Origin: Methanosarcinales archaeon
GTDB taxonomy: Archaea; Halobacteriota; Syntropharchaeia; Alkanophagales; Methanospirareceae
DNA: 8,674 nucleotides
Direction: 5' to 3'
Assembly: GCA_003661125.1 (NCBI GenBank)
Contig: QMVO01000054.1
Span: 1 to 8,674, forward strand
Position 1 is the first letter of the stretch; each line of letters begins with the position of its first letter. Positions 1-5,267 of this stretch are shown in pieces. The position numbers were made by a program, and so were the translations under genes. Below the pieces are notes generated by a model. It did no database searches and was not told where the DNA came from. It saw nothing but the letters and a program-made list of their open reading frames with translations.

Positions 1-220
1 AAAAGAAGTTTTCTAAGAACTCGTTAGGGAAATAGACATGTATCCCCCAATCAATCTCTTCTAAGCAGTCTTTTACCCACTCTTCTATCGGAATTCCTGC
101 TTCGTGACCGTATGCATCTAGTCTTTCTAATCGCATAACCTTCCTTTTCTCTGTGTCCCTCAAAATTTCCTCAAATTTTGCTTCGATAATCCTTCTTATT
201 TCTTTGGCTTCAAAATGCAC
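1..220 (-). CDS. Unrecognised protein, 3' end beyond the window, downstream partner of the winged-helix regulator
   Basis: An uninterrupted minus-strand frame of 73 codons begins at a GTG at 220-218 and is still open at the left edge, so only the N-terminus is visible. The GTG directly follows the TGA stop of the winged-helix gene with no spacing, in the same frame, and a strong Shine-Dalgarno GGAGGTGA lies 5 nt upstream, which fixes the start. The protein begins MHFEAKEIRRIIEAKFEEIL and continues with a charged, helix-rich stretch (residues 3-35). A more polar segment containing YGHEAGIPIEEW (about 37-48) and an acidic/aromatic stretch (52-73) follow. No signal peptide or membrane segment is seen. 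I do not recognise the family. Context (regulator immediately upstream, translationally coupled, possibly autoregulated) would fit the second gene of a small accessory or toxin-antitoxin-like module, but that is inference from layout only. Confidence 0.72.
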   Translation of the reverse strand, partial: MHFEAKEIRRIIEAKFEEILRDTEKRKVMRLERLDAYGHEAGIPIEEWVKDCLEEIDWGIHVYFPNEFLENFF

Positions 221-502
221 TCATCTCACCTCCTCTTCAGTTAAATCAACGATTATCTCTTTCTTTTTCAGTTTGTAAACCACTCCTCTCCCTTTTTCGT
301 GATGTTTCTCTACTAACTCTGCTTCTACTAACCTTTCCAGGGCTTTAAAAACGGATTCTCGATACTCCAAATTTATTGAATAACTTTTTCGAAGAGTTTC
401 AGCCACTTCTTTAACTGTTTTAGGTTCTTCAGCAAGAATCCTCAAAATTTTTCTTCTGGTCTCTGAGTTCAAAGCTTTAACGACTTTTTCAATATGTGCC
501 AT
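221..502 (-). CDS. ArsR-like winged-helix DNA-binding regulator (93 aa)
   Basis: A 93-residue protein with the fold pattern of archaeal ArsR-like winged helix-turn-helix regulators. Residues 11-24 (LNSETRRKILRILA) form the typical first helices. Residues 28-39 (KTVKEVAETLRK) are the positioning helix. About 48-60 (RESVFKALERLVE) is the recognition helix. Residues 61-80 (ELVEKHHEKGRGVVYKLKK) form the beta wing. The C-terminal tail (81-93) is acidic. There are no Cys/His metal-sensing clusters of classical ArsR metal sensors, so the ligand, if any, is unknown. The start ATG at 502-500 has no convincing Shine-Dalgarno. The gene is first in a two-gene unit with the partial gene at 1-220. A palindrome at 540-555 next to its TATA-like box suggests autoregulation. 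Such small HTH genes also occur as antitoxin-like partners. Fold assignment is solid; role is inferred. Confidence 0.85.
   Translation of the reverse strand: MAHIEKVVKALNSETRRKILRILAEEPKTVKEVAETLRKSYSINLEYRESVFKALERLVEAELVEKHHEKGRGVVYKLKKKEIIVDLTEEEVR
226..233 (-). promoter_or_regulatory. Strong Shine-Dalgarno for the partial gene at the left edge
   Basis: On the minus strand the sequence GGAGGTGA ends 5 nt before the GTG codon at 220-218. It sits inside the last codons of the winged-helix gene, so translation of the two genes is probably coupled. It is the best ribosome-binding site in the window and decides GTG over the nearby out-of-frame ATG, which would give only a four-codon peptide. 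Confidence 0.7.
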
Positions 503-539
503 AATGAGCAGGTTTAGTATATCCCCCTAAATCACTTTG

Positions 540-555
540 TTGCCTACTTAGGCAA
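540..555. promoter_or_regulatory. Perfect 16-bp palindrome, likely operator
   Basis: TTGCCTA-CT-TAGGCAA has two perfect 7-bp arms around a 2-bp centre, the size and symmetry expected of a site for a dimeric winged-helix protein. It lies in the 166-bp gap between the winged-helix gene (minus) and the PyrK-PyrD gene (plus), overlapping the TATA-like box of the former. Two weaker near-palindromes follow at 563-574 (TGGTTATAGCCA) and 579-594 (TTGCGAATATTATCAA), which may be auxiliary sites or chance. The most economical reading is autorepression of the winged-helix/unknown-gene unit. Confidence 0.5.
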
Positions 556-562
556 TATATGG
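553..562 (-). promoter_or_regulatory. Putative TATA box for the winged-helix gene
   Basis: The minus strand reads CCATATATTG, an archaeal TATA-like element centred about 55 nt before the ATG. With usual TATA-to-start spacing, transcription would begin near 531 and leave a leader of about 29 nt. The palindrome at 540-555 overlaps its downstream edge and lies between it and the predicted start. Inferred from sequence only. Confidence 0.4.
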
Positions 563-624
563 TGGTTATAGCCATAAATTGCGAATATTATCAAATCTAC
601 TTCACTAATTAATCCCATGTGGGC

Positions 625-639
625 AAAATATATTTAAGG
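625..639 (+). promoter_or_regulatory. Putative TATA box for the PyrK-PyrD gene
   Basis: AAAATATATTTAAGG is the clearest TATA-like sequence in the gap. Its centre is about 36 nt before the ATG at 669, predicting a transcription start near 659 and a leader of only about 10 nt. This agrees with the lack of a properly spaced Shine-Dalgarno; the GGAGA at 647-651 is too far from the ATG. Inferred from position and composition. Confidence 0.45.
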
Positions 640-668
640 CGGCAGGAGAAACAGATAAACGCAGACAA

Positions 669-2465
669 ATGCCACTCAACAGTCCCACACTGCATAAAAT
701 AGAAGAACTAAACGTGGAAAACGAAGGAGTAAAAACTTTCAAATTTCACTCGAAGGAGATTGCCAGAGAAAGCGAACCAGGTCAATTCGTAATGGTTTGG
801 AATCCAGGAATAGACGAGATACCAATTTCTATTGCCAATGCATCCCAAGAAGGAGAATTAGAAGTCGCAATTGCGGATGTCGGGGATTGCACGCATAACT
901 TACATCAAAAGCACGTGGGAGAAATGGTTGGATTGAGAGGTTCTTATGGCAGATCGTTTTCATTGCTCGGCGCGACAATTTGCATGGTTGCTGGTGGTTA
1001 TGGGACGGCGCCGTTGAGGTTCGCCGCGAAAAGAGCGAAAGAATTGGATAAGCATGTTGTACTCTTAGTGGGAGCAAGAAGTAGTGCTGAGCTTTTGTAT
1101 ATTGAAGAATTTGAGAGAATGGGTTATGAAGTAAGAATTGCTACGGAAGATGGCTCTGAAGGTTATAAAGGGTTAGTTACAGAGTTATTGGAAGAGATAC
1201 TGGCGTCAGGTGAAAAGTTTGAGCTGGTATTGACATGCGGTCCTGAACTGATGATGAAGCGTGTTTGCGAGATTACGAGGAGGGAAAGAATCCCAACGCA
1301 GGTTTCCGTAGAACGAATAGTAAAATGCGGATGTGGTGCGTGTGGATCATGTGACCTTGGCGGGTATCGAGTATGTAAAGACGGACCGGTTTTTGATGCC
1401 GAAGAGCTGGAAAGGACTGAATTTGGCAACTGGAAACGAGCAAAGAGTGGTAAAAGAATCGCAATTAAGCCAGATATGAATGCAAGAGAAGAAATTGAGC
1501 TATTATCAATCCCTCCTCCACGTTTCACACCAGCGAACGAGCCGTTATTAAGAACAGAAGTCTGTGGAATCAAATTCCCCAATCCAATTGCGAATGCCGC
1601 GGGATTTGGTGTCTCCGGGAAGTTACTTTATAGATATGCAGCAGCAGGTGCGGGTGCGGTTGTGACAAAATCGGTTGGGCTGGATGAGCGAGAAGGCTAT
1701 CCCAACCCCACATTTTTTGAAATAGCACCTCGTAGCTATACCTATGTGAATGCGATGGGGCTTCCCAATCCAGGGATAAATAATTATGGGGTGGAAATAG
1801 AAGATGCGATGTATGCTGATGTACCGCTGATACTGAGCATTTTTGGTAAAAGCGTGGAGGAATGCAGAGAAGTAGTGCGAATCGCCATCAAATATCCAAT
1901 AGACATGCTCGAATTTAATGCTTCCTGTCCACATACGGAGTTCGCAGCAGTTGAACACAACCCCAAACTGCTGAAGAGTATAATAAAGGAGATACGAGGC
2001 ATTGCGCATCAAAAAGGCATTCCAGTCGCAGTGAAAATATCGCCTAATGTGGGTGACCCAGCGGGATTGGCACTCACGGCGGAAAAGGCGGGTGCTGATG
2101 CCATCACTGCTATCAACACAATAATATCCAGACCAATCGACCCCACGCGCGACATTCCTCTTTTGGGTAATCCCACAGGCTATGGCGGCAAATCCGGTAA
2201 GGAGCTTGCGTTCGGCGGTAAAAGAGTTATTTTCGAATTGTATGAGGAGTTGAGAATACCCATAATTGGAGTTGGCGGTATCTTTTCTGCTAAGGACGTG
2301 ATAGAATATGCAAAAAACGGTGCGTGCCTGTTTCAAGTGGGCAGCGCACTGGTAAGCGAAGGATTTGAAATTTTTACGCGACTAAGAAGTGAATTAAATG
2401 AGTATCTTGTCGTTAATGGGTATAAGAACCTTGGTGAAATGGTGGGAGAGGCGCACAGGAAATAA
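669..2465 (+). CDS. pyrK/pyrD: Fused dihydroorotate dehydrogenase: PyrK electron-transfer domain plus PyrD catalytic domain (598 aa)
   Basis: It oxidises dihydroorotate to orotate in pyrimidine synthesis, passing electrons from FMN through a [2Fe-2S] cluster and FAD to NAD+. Residues 1-265 match PyrK: PGQFVMVW (37-44) and IPISIA (51-56) in the FAD-binding barrel, GGYGTAPL (109-116) for the nucleotide, and a cluster motif with C220, C225, C228 and C236, plus an extra C222, followed by KDGPVFDAEEL. After a linker (about 266-293), residues 294-598 match class 1B PyrD: GIKFPNPI (300-307), TKSVGL (333-338), the catalytic-base Cys420 in NASCPH, K456 in VAVKISPN, AINT (481-484), and FMN-phosphate loops GVGGI (534-538) and QVGSAL (556-561). 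Both halves appear full length, and no stop or frameshift separates them. These subunits are usually separate adjacent genes, so the PyrK-then-PyrD fusion is notable. SCPH also occurs in dihydropyrimidine dehydrogenases, but the ferredoxin tail of PreA is absent. Confidence 0.93.
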   Translation: MPLNSPTLHKIEELNVENEGVKTFKFHSKEIARESEPGQFVMVWNPGIDEIPISIANASQEGELEVAIADVGDCTHNLHQKHVGEMVGLRGSYGRSFSLLGATICMVAGGYGTAPLRFAAKRAKELDKHVVLLVGARSSAELLYIEEFERMGYEVRIATEDGSEGYKGLVTELLEEILASGEKFELVLTCGPELMMKRVCEITRRERIPTQVSVERIVKCGCGACGSCDLGGYRVCKDGPVFDAEELERTEFGNWKRAKSGKRIAIKPDMNAREEIELLSIPPPRFTPANEPLLRTEVCGIKFPNPIANAAGFGVSGKLLYRYAAAGAGAVVTKSVGLDEREGYPNPTFFEIAPRSYTYVNAMGLPNPGINNYGVEIEDAMYADVPLILSIFGKSVEECREVVRIAIKYPIDMLEFNASCPHTEFAAVEHNPKLLKSIIKEIRGIAHQKGIPVAVKISPNVGDPAGLALTAEKAGADAITAINTIISRPIDPTRDIPLLGNPTGYGGKSGKELAFGGKRVIFELYEELRIPIIGVGGIFSAKDVIEYAKNGACLFQVGSALVSEGFEIFTRLRSELNEYLVVNGYKNLGEMVGEAHRK

Positions 2466-2491
2466 GTAATTGCAAAATGCTGAGTGCAAAT

Positions 2492-2512
2492 TGAAAAATG
2501 CAAAATGTGAAA
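2492..2512 (-). repeat. 21-nt A/T-rich repeat, copy A (inverted)
   Basis: The plus strand begins TGAAAAATGCAAA, identical over 13 nt to the reverse complement of copy C (2696-2708). Over 21 nt it matches 18 positions. It lies 27 nt after the PyrK-PyrD stop codon, in the gap before the tRNA gene. A nearby TTGCAAAAT at 2470-2478 is also repeated in inverted form at 2665-2673. Confidence 0.55.
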
Positions 2513-2553
2513 CATTTAAACGAGTGAAGAAGAGTCATCTGTCGAATTTTGAA

Positions 2554-2574
2554 TTTTGCGCTTTACAATTTTCA
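2554..2574 (+). repeat. 21-nt A/T-rich repeat, copy B (direct with copy C)
   Basis: It starts TTTTGCGCTTTAC and ends TTTTCA, matching copy C at 18 of 21 positions in the same orientation. It lies on the 3' side of the tRNA-Arg gene, 17 nt beyond the tRNA end. It could pair imperfectly with copy A to form a long stem-loop in the PyrK-PyrD 3' untranslated region. Confidence 0.5.
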
Positions 2575-2591
2575 TTTTTCATTGTGTTCAA

Positions 2592-2663
2592 TGCCCCAGC
2601 CGGGAATCGAACCCGGATCTTGGGCTCCGCAGGCCCAAGGGATCTCCACTACCACACTGGGGC
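2592..2663 (-). tRNA. tRNA-Arg, anticodon GCG
   Basis: On the minus strand a 72-nt cloverleaf is readable. The acceptor stem GCCCCAG/CTGGGGC has 7 perfect pairs. The T arm is CCGGG-TTCGATT-CCCGG. The anticodon arm is TGGGC-CTGCGGA-GCCCA with T33 and anticodon GCG, which reads CGC (and CGU) arginine codons. The D loop AGTGGAGA keeps A14, G18G19, A20 and A21. A20 and C35 are the classical arginine identity bases and support the assignment. The discriminator is A; CCA is not encoded and there is no intron. Oddly, the D stem (TGGT/TCCC) shows only two Watson-Crick pairs, G11-C24 and G12-C23. Meanwhile the anticodon stem can extend to 7 pairs through T26-A44 and C25-G45. The gene lies between converging PyrK-PyrD and YjbQ genes and is codirectional with YjbQ. 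Confidence 0.92.
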
Positions 2664-2687
2664 AATTTTGCAACCACAGATTACGAC

Positions 2688-2708
2688 TTTTGCACTTTGC
2701 ATTTTTCA
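2688..2708 (+). repeat. 21-nt A/T-rich repeat, copy C
   Basis: It starts TTTTGCACTTTGC and ends TTTTTCA. It is a direct repeat of copy B (18 of 21) and an inverted repeat of copy A (18 of 21, with a perfect 13-nt core). It lies upstream of the tRNA-Arg 5' end, so the tRNA gene is bracketed by direct copies whose starts are 134 nt apart. Confidence 0.55.
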
Positions 2709-2720
2709 CTGATGTTAATA

Positions 2721-3125
2721 TTACCCCGTGATCACTTTTACATATACTTCTCTCCTTCTGGGACCGTCACACTCAACGAAAAAGATGCTTTGCCAAGTCC
2801 CCAGAATTAAATCACCTTTTTCTATTGGGATTGTTACACTTGAGCCGAGCACAACAGACCTGAGATGAGCGTGCGCATTGTTGTCTATTCTATCATGCAG
2901 GTACCCCTTCCCCTTTGGGATTAACCCGTTTAGAAGCGCTAAGATATCACTTTTCAGTCCAGTTTCATTTTCATTTATGATGATTCCCGAAGTCGTATGT
3001 CGTGTAAATATCACACATATCCCGGATTCAACATTGCCACTTTTGCTTTTGACAATCTCTCTTACCTCCCCGGTAATATCAATAAGTTCGGTGCTTTTTC
3101 GCGTCCCTATTTCTATTCTTTCCAT
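2721..3125 (-). CDS. YjbQ/UPF0047 family protein (134 aa)
   Basis: A member of the small YjbQ (UPF0047) family, found in bacteria and archaea. The E. coli member has weak thiamine-phosphate synthase activity, and the physiological role is not settled. The family signature is intact: RHTTSGIIINE (42-52), D60, LHD (76-78), NNAHAHL (82-88), LGSS (93-96), LGTWQSIFF (108-116) and DGPRRR (120-125). The conserved histidines and acids form the putative metal/active site. The ATG at 3125-3123 is preferred because the family typically starts at MERIEIGTRKSTELIDIT and an AGGA lies 9 nt upstream. The frame also stays open to an ATG at 3134 and a TTG at 3164, which would add 3 or 13 non-conserved residues. 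It follows HerA in the same direction with a gap of 54 nt and may be cotranscribed. Soluble, no signal peptide. Confidence 0.9.
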   Translation of the reverse strand: MERIEIGTRKSTELIDITGEVREIVKSKSGNVESGICVIFTRHTTSGIIINENETGLKSDILALLNGLIPKGKGYLHDRIDNNAHAHLRSVVLGSSVTIPIEKGDLILGTWQSIFFVECDGPRRREVYVKVITG

Positions 3126-3179
3126 ATTATGCATTCCTGACTGTTTCTTTTTCAATGCATCCAACCGATCAGCATCATT

Positions 3180-4667
3180 TTACTCGCCCAGCAGCCTTGT
3201 AAGCATGCTTTTCCTTCCCATATTCTCCCTTTCGTTCCACCCCATCTTCCTCGGCACCGCCTCTTTTTTCTCCTCTCCTTCAGCTTCCGCTGCTCTACCG
3301 CCGTGTTCACTTCTTCGGACACGTATATCAACCAGTATGGGCATTTCTATGCTTGGACTCGAAAGCAGTGCAACACCCTGCGGAATTCTCTTGATTTCTT
3401 CCTCCATCTCCGCGCTCATGAACTCCAGCCCCCTGCTCAACGCCCTGATGTCATTTGGATTTGTTACGCGGAGGATTATCTGCGTATTGCACTGAGAAAT
3501 AACGTTCTTATCCACACGAGCAGGTCTTTGCGAGATAACCAGCAATCCAAGCCCGAATTTCCTACCCTCTGAAGCGATGGTTCTCAAAATGTTTGAGCTG
3601 ACCGCCTTTTCAAATCCACGCTCGGGGCAAAAGTTGTGTGCCTCCTCGATAACGAGCATAAATGGTGGTATCTTCCCCATCTTCCTCCCTTCAAATACCT
3701 CTTTGCAGATGCGGTATACGATCAATTGCTGTAATTTCGGCTCCGCTCCTTTCATATCTATTATTGACGCCTTACCCACCTTCACGAGCTCTTCTATACG
3801 TGTTGGGCTGTCAGATAATATCCCCGTCTCCCGGATTCTCTCCAGGAAGTGTATAATTCTCCATTTAGCACTGCTTTTGCTCTCTGATACCTTCTTAATA
3901 ATATCTTCGATAGTATAAAACTCCTTTTCCTCCTTTATTCCGTTTATACTCTGGTATAAAACACCTAATTGTGCATCAGACAAGGGAAATAGGTCATATA
4001 ATTCATTCACGCTCAAATTTATTCCATCTATGCGAAATAACTTATCCGCAGCGGGATTTATGGAAAAATTCAATGGCGTGAATACTACGACCTTAGAGGC
4101 ATAGCCTCTGGGTGTGATGCCAAATTTATCCATCTGTTTTCTCTCCTCTTCACTCCTGTTCTCGTATTTCAACGAGAGATATTCGCCATGAGGGTCAATT
4201 ATAAGCAAAGGAACATTCTTCTCAAGCAATTCCTCAATTAGCACGCCAGCAGTGTATGATTTCCCGCTACCCGTCTTTGCTAATATGCTGCAATGTTTCT
4301 GGATAAGTTCCTCTTTCCTCAGATATACCGGAATATTACGCCCGTCGAGCATACCTAAATGGATTCCTCCTGATTTGAGTCCCAATGTTTCCATGATGAA
4401 ACTCTGGTCTGCTTTGAACACCTTCTCATCACGCGTGAAAGTATTCTTTGGCTGCATTAAAAATCCCCTTTCGTCTTTATAACCTATGATTTCCACAGTA
4501 GCTGTTTTTTTCACTGCATCCACTATTGATACCACTCGTCCAAGTATCCACCCATTTAATTCGTGCCATACTTTTACGTATTCATTTCTTCTTACTTCTC
4601 CACTCACGATAAAATCGAATTCATGCAGCCCAACTTCACCGCAAATTGTGCCTACTAATTTGTACAT
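3180..4667 (-). CDS. herA: HerA-type DNA-translocating ATPase (495 aa)
   Basis: HerA is a hexameric FtsK-like ATPase that pumps DNA and normally works with the nuclease NurA, and with Mre11-Rad50, in DNA end resection. The N-terminal 100 residues fit the HAS-barrel domain. The P-loop is AKTGSGKS (130-137). DPHGEY (158-163) is a family hallmark. Walker B is LVIEEAHNF (338-346) with E341/E342. SEGRKFGLG (366-374) and ISQRPARVDK (378-387) carry the expected sensor and arginine residues. RVTNPNDIRALSR (400-412) is also typical. Length is usual for the family. The C-terminal tail (451-495) is charged and low in complexity. The start ATG at 4667-4665 lies 55 nt after the S8e stop, and a TATA-like box overlaps that stop, so herA may have its own promoter. 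No nurA, mre11 or rad50 gene lies within this window. A general HerA/DUF87-like ATPase is the alternative. Confidence 0.92.
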   Translation of the reverse strand: MYKLVGTICGEVGLHEFDFIVSGEVRRNEYVKVWHELNGWILGRVVSIVDAVKKTATVEIIGYKDERGFLMQPKNTFTRDEKVFKADQSFIMETLGLKSGGIHLGMLDGRNIPVYLRKEELIQKHCSILAKTGSGKSYTAGVLIEELLEKNVPLLIIDPHGEYLSLKYENRSEEERKQMDKFGITPRGYASKVVVFTPLNFSINPAADKLFRIDGINLSVNELYDLFPLSDAQLGVLYQSINGIKEEKEFYTIEDIIKKVSESKSSAKWRIIHFLERIRETGILSDSPTRIEELVKVGKASIIDMKGAEPKLQQLIVYRICKEVFEGRKMGKIPPFMLVIEEAHNFCPERGFEKAVSSNILRTIASEGRKFGLGLLVISQRPARVDKNVISQCNTQIILRVTNPNDIRALSRGLEFMSAEMEEEIKRIPQGVALLSSPSIEMPILVDIRVRRSEHGGRAAEAEGEEKKEAVPRKMGWNERENMGRKSMLTRLLGE

Positions 4668-4718
4668 CTTACGTTGGATACCACTTCTTGAATCCGCCTT
4701 TCTCGTGCTATTCCGGAC

Positions 4719-4729
4719 ATTTTTAAATT
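4719..4729 (-). promoter_or_regulatory. Putative TATA box for herA
   Basis: The minus strand reads AATTTAAAAAT, overlapping the TAA stop of the S8e gene and centred about 57 nt before the herA ATG. It would place a transcription start near 4698 with a leader of about 30 nt. The suggestion is that herA and the YjbQ gene can be transcribed independently of the translation genes. Sequence-based inference only. Confidence 0.35.
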
Positions 4730-5097
4730 AATCTCGCGTTCACAACCCCATTCTGCCCAGGTCTGCTTGTTACTACCGCATCTCCAATTTCCGTCTCTAT
4801 CACCGCACCTTTTGTGGTTATATTCCGCCTTGCAAAGAAAGGATTCGCAGGATTGTTTTTCACCGCTATTATCTTAACTTTTTTCGTGGTTCCGCTTCTT
4901 GCGTCTGCGACATTAGCATAATCACACCTGAGGATCCGCATCTTCTCTCCGCCGCCTCTCGTCCTAACCTTTTTCCTTCGGCTCTCGCCGACAGTAGTCT
5001 CTGCTGCGGGTCTTCCAGCTTCGTGCTTCCTTTTCTTCCGGTGAAGGTGGAGTCTTCCCCCGGTATATTTCCGCTTCGACTTACCTTGCCATCTCAT
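4723..5097 (-). CDS. rps8e: 30S ribosomal protein S8e (124 aa)
   Basis: An archaeal/eukaryotic small-subunit ribosomal protein. The N-terminus MRWQGKSKRKYTGGRLHLHR is the conserved S8e start, followed by KKRKHEAGRP (21-30). The sequence continues through ETTVGESRRKKVRTRGGGEK with the strongly conserved RTRGG element, then the DYANVAD region (59-65) and a C-terminal beta segment ending GVVNARLI. Length is normal for archaeal S8e (about 120-130). The protein is very basic, as expected for an rRNA binder. The start ATG at 5097-5095 lies 8 nt after the stop of the small zinc-ribbon gene, so the two are almost certainly cotranscribed. No clear Shine-Dalgarno is present, which suggests translational coupling. 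Confidence 0.97.
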   Translation of the reverse strand: MRWQGKSKRKYTGGRLHLHRKKRKHEAGRPAAETTVGESRRKKVRTRGGGEKMRILRCDYANVADARSGTTKKVKIIAVKNNPANPFFARRNITTKGAVIETEIGDAVVTSRPGQNGVVNARLI

Positions 5098-5105
5098 TTT
5101 TTACT

Positions 5106-5267
5106 TTATGGTCCTACAAAACCACATTTCTCGCACCGGTATAAATTACTCTGCTTCCGGCATTTCGCGCATCTACTTATCTCGACTTCTCCGCAGTTAG
5201 GGCACGGGAAAACCGTGAAGCCCTTCTGCAGCAATTTTACTCCGCAGGATGTGCAGTACTCTGTCAT
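5106..5267 (-). CDS. Small four-CxxC zinc-ribbon protein (53 aa, DUF1610/HVO_2753-like)
   Basis: A 53-codon frame begins with ATG at 5267-5265, with a GGAG 6 nt upstream, and ends in TAA at 5108-5106. The protein starts MTEYCTSCGVKL and carries four CxxC pairs: C5/C8, C22/C25 (CPNC), C33/C36 (CAKC) and C45/C48 (CEKCG), ending GFVGP. This matches the archaeal family of tiny zinc-ribbon proteins with paired zinc sites (Pfam DUF1610; Haloferax HVO_2753 is the studied example). Members are often annotated as Zn-ribbon RNA-binding proteins and, to my knowledge, often lie beside translation genes such as elongation factor 1-beta. Here S8e follows 8 nt downstream, supporting a translation-linked role. 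Its first 23 codons or so overlap the end of sua5 in another frame. Start choice is firm because C5/C8 belong to the motif. Confidence 0.9.
   Translation of the reverse strand: MTEYCTSCGVKLLQKGFTVFPCPNCGEVEISRCAKCRKQSNLYRCEKCGFVGP

Noticed and set aside
1623..2336. 237-aa minus-strand open frame under the PyrD domain
   Set aside because: The plus-strand frame has unmistakable PyrD motifs throughout; the antisense translation resembles no family.
669..2465. Dihydropyrimidine dehydrogenase (PreA/PreT-like) instead of dihydroorotate dehydrogenase, suggested by SCPH
   Set aside because: There is no C-terminal 4Fe-4S ferredoxin domain, and the N-terminal half is a canonical PyrK with a [2Fe-2S] motif ending KDGPVF.
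2466..2720. CRISPR array
   Set aside because: The repeats are degenerate, unevenly spaced and in both orientations, with no regular spacers and no cas genes nearby.
2470..2810. Three overlapping plus-strand small open frames of 60-84 codons
   Set aside because: They run through the antisense of the tRNA-Arg gene and A/T-rich repeats, so they are not credible proteins.
3126..3164. Longer YjbQ protein from a TTG (3164) or an ATG (3134)
   Set aside because: The added residues (DALKKKQSG...) are not family-like; the ATG at 3125 has an AGGA at suitable distance and gives the usual N-terminus.
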